A stretch of 64,000 nucleotides of DNA, from positions 1 through 64,000 of the forward strand of contig CAITLJ010000032.1 of assembly GCA_903893215.1 (NCBI GenBank). Reading direction: 5' to 3'. The notes beneath the pieces were generated by a model. The model was not told the origin of the DNA, did not search any database, and saw only the letters and a program-made list of their open reading frames with translations. Origin of the DNA: an uncultured Ferrovum sp. (GTDB lineage: Bacteria; Pseudomonadota; Gammaproteobacteria; Burkholderiales; Ferrovaceae). A program made the position numbers and the translations under genes. This document shows, one piece after another, positions 7,521 to 17,700 of this stretch. Positions within the stretch are counted from its first letter, which is position 1, and each line of letters starts with the position of its first letter.

Positions 7521-8390
7521 ATGCATCCGATGATCAACATTGCCGTCAAGGCTGCACGTCGGGCGGGCGGCCTGATCAACCGGGGCGCCCTCGACATCGA
7601 CCGCATCGCGGTGGCCCGCAAGCAGCCGTTGGACTTTGTCACCGAGATCGATCGCGCCGCCGAGCAGGCCATCATTGCCATCCTGCGCGAAGCCTATCCT
7701 GATCACGCTATCTTAGCAGAGGAGAGCGGGGTGTCCGAAGGCGCCGCGCAGGCCGAATACCAGTGGGTGATCGACCCGCTCGATGGCACCACCAACTTCA
7801 TCCATGGTTTTCCGCAATACGCGGTGAGCATCGCCTGTTTGCATCGTGGCCAGCTCACCCACGGGGTGATTTACGACCCGGTGCACAACGACCTGTTCAC
7901 GGCATCGCGCGGCAAGGGCGCGTATCTGAACGACCGCCGGCTGCGCGTCAGCCGCGCCAACCGTCTGGAGGAGGGGCTGATCGGCACCGGCCTGCCGTTT
8001 GGCGAGTCGAAGCATATGACGCGCTACCTGCGCGTATTGCGCGAGGTGATGGTGCGCGCGCCCGGTGTGCGCCGGGCGGGCGCTGCCAGCCTCGACCTGG
8101 CCTATGTGGCCGCGGGCCGTCTCGACGCCTTCTGGGAATTTGGCCTGAAGCCCTGGGACCTGGCGGCTGGTGCGCTGATGATCCTGGAAGCCGGTGGGCT
8201 GGTGTCCGACAGCGAAGGCGGCGAGAACTTCCTCGACAGCGGTAATCTGGTGGCGGGCACACCGAAGGTATTCGCCCCGCTGCTGTCGATCGTGCAGCGC
8301 AGTGCCACCCCTGGGGCGCCGGCCAGCCCGGGCGAGCCTGATGCGGTGGCGGACGCCGACGATACGTCTACCGCGCAGGGCACCGACTGA
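7521..8390 (+). CDS. suhB: Inositol-1-monophosphatase family protein
   Basis: The product is 289 aa, a Mg-dependent, lithium-sensitive-type phosphatase. Metal ligands are visible: Glu67/Glu68 in AEESG, then Asp85 and Asp88 in [11 protein letters not shown], and the C-terminal [11 protein letters not shown]. In E. coli SuhB also takes part in rRNA antitermination and ribosome assembly; that role here is inferred from family only. The last about 30 residues (Ala/Pro/Asp-rich) extend beyond the usual fold and are probably disordered. The ATG at 7521 follows GAGGA. It is divergent from trmJ with a 39-base gap, so the two promoters must overlap. Confidence 0.94.
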   Translation: MHPMINIAVKAARRAGGLINRGALDIDRIAVARKQPLDFVTEIDRAAEQAIIAILREAYPDHAILAEESGVSEGAAQAEYQWVIDPLDGTTNFIHGFPQYAVSIACLHRGQLTHGVIYDPVHNDLFTASRGKGAYLNDRRLRVSRANRLEEGLIGTGLPFGESKHMTRYLRVLREVMVRAPGVRRAGAASLDLAYVAAGRLDAFWEFGLKPWDLAAGALMILEAGGLVSDSEGGENFLDSGNLVAGTPKVFAPLLSIVQRSATPGAPASPGEPDAVADADDTSTAQGTD

Positions 8391-8464
8391 GGCAAACCAC
8401 TGCGCTGTTTGTCGTCGCGCTGGCAGCCACCCTGCGGCACGCTGTGGCATGTCAGGCTGCTGTC

Positions 8465-8495
8465 ACACTCACGGCACCGGATGCCGTTACAGTGT
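8465..8495. promoter_or_regulatory. Imperfect inverted repeat, candidate operator
   Basis: The left arm ACACT..ACGGCA and the right arm TGCCGT..AGTGT flank a 5-base centre. The inner half is perfect over 6 bp and the outer half perfect over 5 bp, with a small asymmetry between them. It lies 100-130 bases upstream of the metal-efflux operon start. It could be a binding site for a dimeric regulator, but no regulator gene is adjacent. Inference only. Confidence 0.3.
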
Positions 8496-8540
8496 CCGCT
8501 TGTTTTTTGATCGACGACAGCGCGCAGCCTCTGTGATCTG

Positions 8541-8561
8541 CCGGGGGGCCGTCCCCCCCGG
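8541..8561 (+). promoter_or_regulatory. Very GC-rich hairpin before the efflux operon
   Basis: CCGGGGGG pairs with CCCCCCGG around a 5-base loop, an 8-bp perfect stem about 35 bases before the adaptor start codon. No T-run follows, so it is not an ordinary intrinsic terminator for suhB. It may mark the end of the suhB message or form structure in the efflux leader. Confidence 0.35.
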
Positions 8562-8595
8562 GCACGGTGATGCGTCTGCCTCATGGACGTATCCG

Positions 8596-9750
8596 ATGGC
8601 CGTTCTGCCAGTTTTCCCGTCTTGCCGGTTTTTCCGGCACCGCCTGCGCTTTGCCATTGCACTGCTGGCCTTGTCCGGTGCTGCGTCGCCAGCGCTGGCC
8701 CAGCCGCCTGCGGCCGCCGACTCCGCCCCGTTGCTGGTGCACGAAGGCAAGCGTGTGCGCATTCCGGCGCAGAGCCCCCTGCGCACCCGGATACAGACTG
8801 GTGCGGTGCACACGGTCAATGCGCCCCACACGGTCACCGTGCCCGGGGTGATCGAAGCCGACCCGGCGCGCAGTGTGAACGTGTTGTCACCACTGGCCGG
8901 TCGCCTGGTCGAACTGCGCGTGCATCTGGGAGAGGCCGTGACGGCAGGCATGGTGTTGGGACGCGTGCAATCGCCCGACCTGCTGCAAGCCGGCTCTGAC
9001 CTGGTGAAGGCGCGCGACGCCAGCGATCTGGCCTTGCGGGCGCGCGATCGCGCCCGTCAGGTGAATGCCGCCGGTGGCAATGCCGTCAAGGATCTCGAAG
9101 CGGCCGAGAGTGCAGTGGTGCAGGCGCAGGTCGAGCTTGACCGGGCGCGCACGCGGATCAAGGCGCTGGGCGCGGACGAGAATCTGCCGGTGGCACAGCT
9201 CAGCCTGCCGTTGGTGGCGCCGATCAGCGGCGTAGTGGCCGCGGTGAACATTGGCCAGGGCAGCCAGCTGAACGATCTGACGGCGCCGGTCCTCGCCCTG
9301 ACCAACGTGGAGCAGATGCTGGTGACGGCGCAGGTGCCGGAGCAATACCTGGCCCAGGTGCGTGTCGGTCAGTCGATCACCGCGGTGACAGCCGCCTGGC
9401 CGGAGCGCCCGCTGCATGGCACGGTGACCAGCGTTGGCGCTGCGCTCGACCCGGTGACGCGTCGCACGCCCGTGCGCGCCCGCTTTGCCAACCCGGGGGC
9501 CTGGCTGCGTGCCAACATGTTCGCCACCGTCCAGCTCAATGTGGCGCAGGCCGCCCAGGTGATGGTGCCCGCTTCGGCGCTGGTGATGAGCAATGATCGT
9601 GTGCTGGTGTTTGTGGAGGTGCAGCCCTGGGTGTTCGAACCGCGCGAGGTGGAACTGGGGCTGGAAGAAGGGGACCAGGTACGTGTCCGTCGAGGTCTTG
9701 CCGCTGCCGAGCGCGTGGTGGTGCGTGGCGGGGTGCTGCTGAATGATTAA
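8596..9750 (+). CDS. RND efflux periplasmic adaptor (membrane fusion protein), CusB/CzcB-like
   Basis: The product is 384 aa. A signal or anchor helix (about 15-35, RFAIALLALSGAASPALA) is followed by the split lipoyl domain (VNVLSPLAGRLVELRVHLGEAV and LPLVAPISGVVAAVNIGQGS). A helical hairpin (about 135-195) lies between the lipoyl halves, and beta-barrel and membrane-proximal domains complete it. It would link the inner-membrane pump at 9743 to the outer-membrane channel at 12835. The ATG at 8596 is chosen because the signal-like helix follows. No His-rich or Met-rich metal-binding N-terminus is visible, unlike some CzcB and CusB proteins. Its end overlaps the pump start by 8 bases, so translation is probably coupled. 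Confidence 0.9.
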   Translation: MAVLPVFPSCRFFRHRLRFAIALLALSGAASPALAQPPAAADSAPLLVHEGKRVRIPAQSPLRTRIQTGAVHTVNAPHTVTVPGVIEADPARSVNVLSPLAGRLVELRVHLGEAVTAGMVLGRVQSPDLLQAGSDLVKARDASDLALRARDRARQVNAAGGNAVKDLEAAESAVVQAQVELDRARTRIKALGADENLPVAQLSLPLVAPISGVVAAVNIGQGSQLNDLTAPVLALTNVEQMLVTAQVPEQYLAQVRVGQSITAVTAAWPERPLHGTVTSVGAALDPVTRRTPVRARFANPGAWLRANMFATVQLNVAQAAQVMVPASALVMSNDRVLVFVEVQPWVFEPREVELGLEEGDQVRVRRGLAAAERVVVRGGVLLND

Positions 9751-12700
9751 CCAGCTGATCCAGCTGTGTTTCAAGCGCAGGCATCTGGCCTGGGTGGTGG
9801 CGGTGTTGCTGGCCGTGTATGGCTATGTGTGCTGGATCAACATGACGGTGGAGGCCTACCCGGAAATTGGCGACGTCACCACGCTGGTGACCACCCAGGT
9901 GCCCGGCCTGGCAGCCGAAGAAGTGGAGCAGCAGATCACCACGCCGTTGGAGCGCGCCCTGCGCAATACGCCGGGCCTGGTCACCATCCGCTCCAGCAGC
10001 ACGTTTGCGCTGTCGCTGATCACCCTGGTGTTCAGCGATCATGTGGACGACTACTTTGCCCGTCAGCGGGTGCTTGAACGGATTGCGACGGTGCCCCTGC
10101 CGCCCGGCGTGCAGGCGGGGCTCGGTCCGGTAGCCGGACCCGGTGGCGAAATCCTGCGCTACACCCTTGAGTCCGATACCAGGAACCTGCAGGAGCTGTC
10201 CGAACTGCAGCGCTGGGTGGTGATTCCGGCGTTCAAGGAAGTGGCGGGCGTGGTCGATGTCAACAACTTCGGCGGCTACACCAAGGAGTTTCAGCTCGAA
10301 CTCGATCCGGCCAAGCTGCAGCAGTTCAACCTCACCCTGAATGACGTGGTGGCGGCCATCAACAGTAACAGCGTGAACGCCGGGGGGGGGCGCGTGGTGC
10401 GCGGCGAGCAGGGGTACGTGGTGCGTGCCATCGGGCAGATCCACAGCCTGCAGGACCTTGGCACGGTGGTGATCAACCAGAAAGACGGCAATCCGGTGCT
10501 GGTGCGTGATCTGGGGCGACTGCAGATTGGCCATCAGGAGCGCGAGGGGGTGCTGGGCAAGAACCAGAACCCCGATACCATCGAAGGCATCGTGCTGATG
10601 CTGAAATACCAGAACCCCTCGCGCGTGCTGGAGGGGGTGCATGCCAAGCTGGACGACCTGAAAAAGCGCCTCGATCCGATGGGGGTGCGTATCGTGCCGT
10701 ACATTGATCGTGATGATCTGGTGCACCTCACCGTGGACAAGGTCACCCACACCGTGCTGGAAGGCATCGGACTGGTCTCGCTGGTGCTGATCCTGTTCCT
10801 CGGCAGTCCGCGCAGCGCGCTGGTGGCCGCCGTGGCGATTCCCATCGCGCTGGTCAGTGTGTTCATCCTGATGACCTGGACGCGCATGCCGGCCAACCTG
10901 TTATCGCTGGGGGCCATCGACTTTGGCATCATCGTGGACGGCGCCATCGTGGTGATGGAAACCATCCTGCGACGGCGCGAGGAAGACGCCACCGCCACCA
11001 TGACCCAGGAAGACGTGCTGGAGATGACCAGCCATGTGGCGCAGCCCATGTTCTTCGCCACCCTGATCATCATCACGGCCTACTGTCCCCTGTTTGCCTT
11101 CGAGCGCGCCGAGGGCAAGCTGTTCTCACCAATGGCCTGGACTGTAGGGTATGCACTGTTCGGTGCGCTGCTGTGCGCACTCACCCTGATTCCGGGGCTG
11201 GCCTATGTGGCGTTGCGCAAGCCGCGTCGCATCTTTCACAACACGCCCCTGGTGTGGCTCACCCGGCGCTACCATGCGGCGCTGGCTTTCCTGCTGCGTC
11301 GCACCTGGATAGCCTATGTGGTCAGCCTGCTGGTGCTGGCAGCCGTGGTCACGCTGGGCACCACCGCCGGCCGGGAATTCCTGCCAGAACTTGACGAGGG
11401 CTCGTTGTGGCTGCAGGTAGACCTGCCGAGTGGCATCTCGATCGAGAAGGCCAACGAGATGGCCGCAGAGTTGCGTCGCACCGTGCTCGAATTTCCCGAG
11501 GTCAGCCATATCGTCACCCAGCTTGGTCGCAACGACGACGGCACCGACCCCTGGACCCCCTCGCACATCGAATGTCCGGTGGGACTCAAACCCTACGAAA
11601 CCTGGCCCGACCACGAGTCGAAGGCCGAATTCGTGCGCCGTATCAACGCGCGCCTGCAGCGCCTGCCCGGCATGTCGGTGGGCATCAGCCAGCCGATCAT
11701 TGACGGCGTGAATGACGCCATCGGTGGTGCGCACAGCCCCCTGGTGTTGAGGGTGTACGGCCTCAACCTGGCCGAGGACCGTCGCATCGCGGAACAGGTG
11801 GTCGACATCCTGCACACCATCCGTGGCACTGCCTCCGCCTCGATTTTCCAGGCGCCACCGATTCCGCAACTGGTGGTCAAAGTGGACCGCGAGGCCGCAG
11901 CCCGCTATGGCGTGAACGTGGCCGACATCGCCAACCTGATCCAGACCGGGGTGGGCGGCGCGCCGGTGATTTCGGTTTACGTGGAAGACCGTGTCTACAA
12001 CGTGGGGGTACGTTTTCCGCGCGAAGCCAAGCAAAGTCCGGAGGCGCTGGGTGGTTTGCTGCTGCGCTCCAGCACCGGGGCCACCATTCCGCTGGCCCAG
12101 CTGGCAAAGATCTCGCTGCAAAGCGGTGAAGCCACCATCTCGCACGAGCTGAATGAACGCCAGCTCACCGTTCGGGTGGACAACCGCGATCGCGACCTCA
12201 CGTCGTATCTGGAAGACGCGCAGGCACGCATCGACAAAGAAGTGAAATACGACCATCAGTCCCACCGTCTGCAATGGGCCGGCCAGTTCGAAAACCAGCA
12301 GCGCGCACAGTCGCGGCTGGTGGTGATCCTGGCCATCGTGCTGCTGGTGATGGCGATGCTGCTGTTTTTCCAGTTTGGCAAGATCCGCCAGACCCTGCTG
12401 ATCCTTGGTGTGGTGCCGCTGGCCACGCTGGGTGGCCTGATTGCCATCCATCTCACCGGCGAAACGCTGAACGTGGCCACGGCGGTGGGCTTCATCGCCC
12501 TGTTTGGTGTCTCGGTGCAGAATGCCATCATCATGGTGTCGAATTTTCGGCGCGTGCGTGGGGAAGGGTTGCCGCTCGACCAGACCGTGCTGGTGGCGGC
12601 GACCGAACGGCTGCGTCCGGTGCTGATGACGGCCACGGTGGCATCGATCGGCATGCTGCCAGCCGCCATGGCCAGTGGCGTGGGCACGGATGTGCAGCGC

Positions 12701-12838
12701 GGGTTGGCCACGGTGGTGGTGGGGGGGCTGATCGTTTCCACCCTGCTCACCCTGTTCATCCTGCCCACCCTGTATTTTTCGGTGGAGGCTTTCTTTGAAC
12801 GGCGCGGCTTCCAGGGTCTGCGCAGGAACCAGCGATGA
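9743..12838 (+). CDS. Heavy-metal efflux RND transporter, CzcA-like
   Basis: The product is 1031 aa, full length for an RND pump. Two repeats each contain a large periplasmic domain; about 12 membrane helices are expected. Helix 4 reads DFGIIVDGAIVVMETI, with Asp393, Asp399 and Glu406 at the same spacing as the proton/cation-relay residues Asp402, Asp408 and Glu415 of CzcA. CusA-type Cu/Ag pumps have a different helix-4 pattern, so a divalent cation such as Zn, Co, Cd or Ni is favoured; this is inference. Helices near the C-terminus (VGFIALFGVSVQNAIIMVSN) are typical of the HME group. A run of nine G at 10382-10390 lies in the coding sequence. It overlaps the adaptor gene (8 bases) and the outer-membrane gene (ATGA). 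Confidence 0.93.
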   Translation: MINQLIQLCFKRRHLAWVVAVLLAVYGYVCWINMTVEAYPEIGDVTTLVTTQVPGLAAEEVEQQITTPLERALRNTPGLVTIRSSSTFALSLITLVFSDHVDDYFARQRVLERIATVPLPPGVQAGLGPVAGPGGEILRYTLESDTRNLQELSELQRWVVIPAFKEVAGVVDVNNFGGYTKEFQLELDPAKLQQFNLTLNDVVAAINSNSVNAGGGRVVRGEQGYVVRAIGQIHSLQDLGTVVINQKDGNPVLVRDLGRLQIGHQEREGVLGKNQNPDTIEGIVLMLKYQNPSRVLEGVHAKLDDLKKRLDPMGVRIVPYIDRDDLVHLTVDKVTHTVLEGIGLVSLVLILFLGSPRSALVAAVAIPIALVSVFILMTWTRMPANLLSLGAIDFGIIVDGAIVVMETILRRREEDATATMTQEDVLEMTSHVAQPMFFATLIIITAYCPLFAFERAEGKLFSPMAWTVGYALFGALLCALTLIPGLAYVALRKPRRIFHNTPLVWLTRRYHAALAFLLRRTWIAYVVSLLVLAAVVTLGTTAGREFLPELDEGSLWLQVDLPSGISIEKANEMAAELRRTVLEFPEVSHIVTQLGRNDDGTDPWTPSHIECPVGLKPYETWPDHESKAEFVRRINARLQRLPGMSVGISQPIIDGVNDAIGGAHSPLVLRVYGLNLAEDRRIAEQVVDILHTIRGTASASIFQAPPIPQLVVKVDREAAARYGVNVADIANLIQTGVGGAPVISVYVEDRVYNVGVRFPREAKQSPEALGGLLLRSSTGATIPLAQLAKISLQSGEATISHELNERQLTVRVDNRDRDLTSYLEDAQARIDKEVKYDHQSHRLQWAGQFENQQRAQSRLVVILAIVLLVMAMLLFFQFGKIRQTLLILGVVPLATLGGLIAIHLTGETLNVATAVGFIALFGVSVQNAIIMVSNFRRVRGEGLPLDQTVLVAATERLRPVLMTATVASIGMLPAAMASGVGTDVQRGLATVVVGGLIVSTLLTLFILPTLYFSVEAFFERRGFQGLRRNQR

Positions 12839-14325
12839 TGATGCGACCGTCCCCCCTGGCAGTGTCCGTGCTGCTCCTCCTGTCGGCCTGCACCACCGTC
12901 GGCCCCGATTATCAGCGTCCCGCGCAGGTGTTGCCGCAACAGCTGGCTGCGCCGGACAGCGCCAGTGTTGCGGCGCTGGCGGATGCCGGTGTGACGATGC
13001 GACCGGATCCGTTCAAGGCGCCGGATGCAAGCTGGTGGTCGCTGTTCGGTGCGCCCCGGCTGGATGCGCTGGTGGCGCGTACCCTGCAGAACAATCCTGG
13101 CGTCATGGCCGGGCAGGCCGCACTGCGCGCGGCCAATGAGCAGGTGACGGCGCAGCGCGGCCTGTTTCTGCCGCAGCTGGGGGCCGGCTATACCGTCACA
13201 CCGCAGCGTATGGCCACCACCCTGTCGAGCAGCCTGACCAACAATGACAATGTGTTCAACCTGCACACCGCGCAGTTTGTGGTGAATTACACGCCGGATG
13301 TGTTCGGTCTGAATGCGCGCACGGTGGAGGGACTGCAGGCACAGGCCGACGGTCAGCGTTATCTGCTCGACGCCACCCGCAATCTGCTGGCTGCCACTGT
13401 GGTGGGGGCTGCCATCAACGAAGCCCTGACGCGCTCGCAAATCGAGGCCGTGCAGGCGCAACTCGACCTGCAGCAGCGCCAGCTGACCGCACAGCAGCAA
13501 CTTTACCGTGCCGGTGCAATGGGGGAGGCCGACCTGCGCCTGCAGGAGCAGGCGGTGGCTACCAGTCAGGCCGCCCTGCCGCCGTTGCGCAAACAGCTCG
13601 ATACCTTGCGTGACCAGCTCAAGGTGCTGGCTGGCCTGTTTCCCGGCGATACGCTCGAAGAAACTTTCACGCTGGATGACCTGCATCTGCCGGCCGACAT
13701 TCCGCTGGTGCAACCGTCCAGCCTGCTGGAACGGCGCCCGGACATCATGGCGGCCGAGGCCAACCTGAAGGTCGCCAGCGCGGCCATCGGCGTGGCGGCA
13801 GCCAACCGGCTGCCCACCGTGTCGCTGGGCACGGATTACCTTGGCAAGGCGGCCCTCTCGTTCGGCGACCTGTTCAAATCGGACGGCCTGTTCTGGAGTG
13901 TCACGGCGGGCATTGCGGGACCGCTCTATGATGGTGGTACGCTGGCAGCCAGGGAGCGGGCGGCCCGCGCCACCTATGAACAGGCGGCAGCGCAGTATCG
14001 TCAGGCGGTGCTGAACGCCTTTCAGAATGTGGGTGATGCACTGGTTGCGGTGCGCGCCGATGCCGATGCCCTGCAGACTCAGCAACGCCTGGCGGTTGCC
14101 GCCGGGCGCAGTGTGCAGATTGCACGTGCGCAGCAGGCTGCAGGTGATCTGAGCGCCCTGGCGGTGTTTCCGCTCGAGCAGGCCCTGTTGCAGGCCCGGC
14201 TGAACGTGCGCCAGGCGCAGGCCAACCGCCTGCTCGATGCGGCGGGGGTCTGCGTGGCGCTGGGCGGAGGGTGGTCGGACGCCGGCACGGCAGCGTCAGC
14301 GGTGACGGCCGCGTCGCCAAGATAA
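12835..14325 (+). CDS. NodT-family outer-membrane efflux lipoprotein
   Basis: The product is 496 aa. A lipoprotein signal peptide ends in LLSAC, with the lipidated Cys19 followed by TTVGPDYQRP, the common start of NodT/OprM-type channels. Two outer-membrane-efflux repeats follow (about 60-270 and 290-480), rich in long Ala/Gln/Leu helices that form the periplasmic tunnel. LLERRPDIMAAEANLKVASA is the conserved junction segment of this family. It completes the tripartite metal pump encoded upstream. The start overlaps the pump stop as ATGA. The last residues become Ala-rich and low in complexity. Confidence 0.94.
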   Translation: MMMRPSPLAVSVLLLLSACTTVGPDYQRPAQVLPQQLAAPDSASVAALADAGVTMRPDPFKAPDASWWSLFGAPRLDALVARTLQNNPGVMAGQAALRAANEQVTAQRGLFLPQLGAGYTVTPQRMATTLSSSLTNNDNVFNLHTAQFVVNYTPDVFGLNARTVEGLQAQADGQRYLLDATRNLLAATVVGAAINEALTRSQIEAVQAQLDLQQRQLTAQQQLYRAGAMGEADLRLQEQAVATSQAALPPLRKQLDTLRDQLKVLAGLFPGDTLEETFTLDDLHLPADIPLVQPSSLLERRPDIMAAEANLKVASAAIGVAAANRLPTVSLGTDYLGKAALSFGDLFKSDGLFWSVTAGIAGPLYDGGTLAARERAARATYEQAAAQYRQAVLNAFQNVGDALVAVRADADALQTQQRLAVAAGRSVQIARAQQAAGDLSALAVFPLEQALLQARLNVRQAQANRLLDAAGVCVALGGGWSDAGTAASAVTAASPR

Positions 14326-14343
14326 TCAATGGAGATGGGCACA

Positions 14344-14757
14344 ATGGAAATTTCCCGATACGACATGGGGGAGCGCTTCAGCGAGATGACGGTGGTGGAC
14401 CATGGTCACGGCAAGATGATTTTTATCGCCGGCCAGGTAGCGGAGAACACCTCGCTCGACATCACCGGCCAGACCCGGGAAGTGCTGCGCTTCATCGATG
14501 GCCTGTTGAAACGTGCCGGCGCCAGCAAGGCACATATCGTGCAGGCACGCATCTACCTGGCGTCGGTAGGGGATTACGTGGCGATGAATGCCGTCTGGGA
14601 CGACTGGGTGGCACAGGGACATACGCCATCGCGCGCCACCATCGGTGTCAAGCTGATCAGCCCCGAATACCGTATCGAGATCGAGTGTGTGGCAGCGGTC
14701 GCCAAGGAAGTGCACGACCACGCAGAAGGCCCCACCAAGTCGATCTTCAGCAATTGA
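14344..14757 (+). CDS. RidA/YjgF-family protein
   Basis: The product is about 137 aa (142 aa from ATG 14329). The fold is recognised from FIAGQVAEN, the GASKAHIVQARIYLASVGDY helix-strand unit and PSRATIGVKL...IEIECVA, which carries the conserved arginine that in true RidA holds the imine substrate's carboxylate. RidA hydrolyses reactive enamines or imines made by PLP enzymes; several subfamilies do not, so the activity is uncertain. GGAG lies 9 bases before ATG 14344, which favours that start. It follows the efflux lipoprotein gene by a few bases and may be the last gene of that operon, though a functional link to metal efflux is not obvious. Confidence 0.88.
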   Translation: MEISRYDMGERFSEMTVVDHGHGKMIFIAGQVAENTSLDITGQTREVLRFIDGLLKRAGASKAHIVQARIYLASVGDYVAMNAVWDDWVAQGHTPSRATIGVKLISPEYRIEIECVAAVAKEVHDHAEGPTKSIFSN

Positions 14758-14783
14758 ACATGCGCGTGGTGTGCCCAGCCCGC

Positions 14784-17700
14784 TCAGGGCTCGCTGGGCT
14801 GACGTACCGCGCGCAGCAGTTCCTTCAGCACGCCCTTGGCCTGACTGGCGCGTAGCAGGGCATCGTCGCTGGCCATCACCACCCGGATCCTGTCCTGACC
14901 ATCCAGTCGCCAGTTGCCGTGCTGCTTGAGCAGCAGGATCAGGTCGGCCGGGTCGAGCGGCGTAGTGCGGTCGAAGTGCAGGCGGATCGAATCGCCATTG
15001 GCATCCAGCTTGCGTACCCCCAGCCGGCGTGCCTGCACCCGCAATCGATGACATTCGAGCAGCACCTGCGCCGAGGGCGGCAGCAGCCCGAAACGGTCGA
15101 TCAATTCCTCACGCATGTCGTCGAGCTGGCGGTCGTCGTCGCAATTGGCGAGGCGTTTGTAAAGCACCAGGCGTTCGTGCACATCGCCGCAATACTCGAG
15201 CGGCAGCAGTGCCGCGGCATGCAGGTTGATCTCGCTGGTCACGCCGAGCGGTTCCTCGGCATTCCATTTCTCACCCTTCTTCATTGCGCGGACGGCGTTG
15301 TTGAGCATCTCGGCGTAGAGGCCGAAGCCGATCGCCTGAATCTCGCCGCTCTGGTTGTCGCCCAGGACCTCGCCCGCGCCGCGGATTTCAAGGTCATGCA
15401 TGGCGAGGAAGAAGCCGGAGCCGAGCTCTTCCATCATCTGGATGGCTTCCAGCCGTTTCCTGGCCTGCTCGCTGAGCGCCTCGGTGGGGGGCGTCAGCAG
15501 GTAGGCATAGGCCTGATGATGTGAGCGTCCCACCCGACCGCGCAGCTGATGCAACTGGGCCAGACCGAATCGGTCGGCGCGATGCATGATGATGGTGTTG
15601 GCCGTGGGCACGTCGATGCCGGTTTCGATGATGGTGGAGCACAGCAGCACGTTGTATTGCTGATGGTAGAAATCACGCATCACCCGCTCGAGTTCGCGCT
15701 CTGGCAACTGGCCATGGGCCACGCCGATGCGCGCCTCCGGCACCAGCTTGGCCAGCGTCTCGCGCATGTTTTCGATGGTGTCGACTTCGTTGTGCAGGAA
15801 GTACAGCTGGCCGCCACGTTTCAGTTCACGCAGGCAGGCCTCGCGGATCACCCCGTCCGATTGCGGATAGACGAAGGTCTTGATCGCCAGCCGCTTTTGC
15901 GGGGCGGTGGCAATCACCGAAAAGTCGCGCAGGCCTTCCATGCTCATGGCCAGCGTGCGTGGAATCGGGGTGGCGGTGAGGGTGAGTACATCCACCTCGG
16001 CCCGCAGCGCCTTCAGCCGTTCCTTCTGGCGCACGCCAAAGCGGTGCTCCTCGTCGATGATCACCAGTCCCAGGTTGCGGAACTTGACGCCTTCGCCGAT
16101 CAGCTTGTGGGTACCGATCACGATGTCGATGCGGCCATCGCTCAAGCCTTCCAGCGAGGCGCTGATTTCCTTGGCCGAACGGAAACGCGACAGTTCGGCC
16201 ACTTTCACCGGCCATTCGGCAAAGCGGTCGCTGAAATTCTGGAAGTGTTGCTCGGCCAGCAGCGTGGTCGGCACCAGGATGGCTACCTGTTTGCCTGCAT
16301 TCACGGCAAGAAAGGCAGCGCGCATGGCCACCTCGGTCTTGCCGAAGCCCACGTCACCGCAGACCAGCCGGTCCATCGGGCGGCCCGAACGCATGTCGTC
16401 CATCACTGCAGCAATGGCGGCCCTTTGATCAGCGGTTTCCTCAAAGGGAAAGCTGGCCGCAAACTGGGCGTAGTCGCTGTCGCGCATGGGGAAGGCAAAG
16501 CCCTGTCGCGCGGCACGCCGCGCATACAGGTCGAGCAGTTCGGCAGCGGTGTCGCGTACCTGCTGCGCCGCCTTGCGCTTGGCTTTGTCCCAGTTGCCGG
16601 AACCCAGCTTGTGCAGCGGCGCGGATTCCGGCGGGCCACCGGTATAGCGGCTGATCAGATGCAACTGCGACACGGGGACGTAGAGGATGTCCTTGTCGGC
16701 GTACTGCAGGTGCAGGAATTCGTTGTCGCCCTCGCCAAGGTCGATGTTGAGCAGACCCAGGTAGCGGCCCACACCATGTTCGATATGCACCACCGGATCG
16801 CCAATGCGGACTTCGGACATGTCCTTGATCAGGCTGTCGCTGTTGGTGCGGCCACGCCCGTCGCGCCGGCGCGTCTGGCGCACCTGGCTGGCATACAGTT
16901 CGCCCTCGGTGAGGATGCTGAAGCCTTCCCCTGGTGCGATGAAACCGGACCCGAGCGGCGCGACCACCAGCCCGAGGGTCGGCTTGCGCGCTACGAAGTC
17001 TGCCCAGTCGGTCACCGGCGCGTTGGGCAGGTCCTGCTCTTGCAGCAGGCTGGCAATTGTCTCGCGGCGCCCCAGGCTTTCGGCGACCAGCAACACCGGT
17101 CCCGGATGGCTGGCGAGGAAGGCGCGCAGGCGGTGCAGCGGTGCATCGGCACCGCGTGCCACCTCCAGTGGCGGCAGTTCTTCGCTGCGCACGAAGTAGC
17201 CGCGGGTGGCCTGGTCTTCCTGGCTGGAAGGCAGGTTAGCGTCACTTTGCGGGCCTGCTGCGCTGGCGCCCGGAGCACCAGCTGCGGGGCCACTGGCGGA
17301 GGCGACCGGAGCCGGCATTTCCAGGCGTGGCCAGCGGTTCAACTGCACAAAAAACTCGTCTTCCGCCAGGAACAGGTCGCGCGGTGCCATCACGGGCCGG
17401 GTGCGGTCGCCCTGCAGCAGTTTGTGACGCGAACTGGCCGACTCCCAGAACTCGCGCACCGCTGCTGCAGCATCGCCATGGGTGACGCACAACGCGTCCG
17501 CCGGCAGGTAATCGAACAGGGTTTCGGTCTGCTCGAAAAACAGCGGCATGAAATATTCGATGCCGCCGGGCACGATGCCGTTGCTCACGTCCTTGTAGAT
17601 CTGCACACGCGAAGGGTCACCCTCGAAGTAGTCGCGGAAGCGCTCGCGAAAGCCCACCCGGCCGGCCTCATCAGTCGGAAACTCGCGTGCCGGCAGCAGG

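Noticed and set aside
8391-8595. Small regulator gene between suhB and the efflux operon
   Set aside because: No open frame with a ribosome site and a helix-turn-helix-like sequence was found; only the dyad and hairpin stand out.
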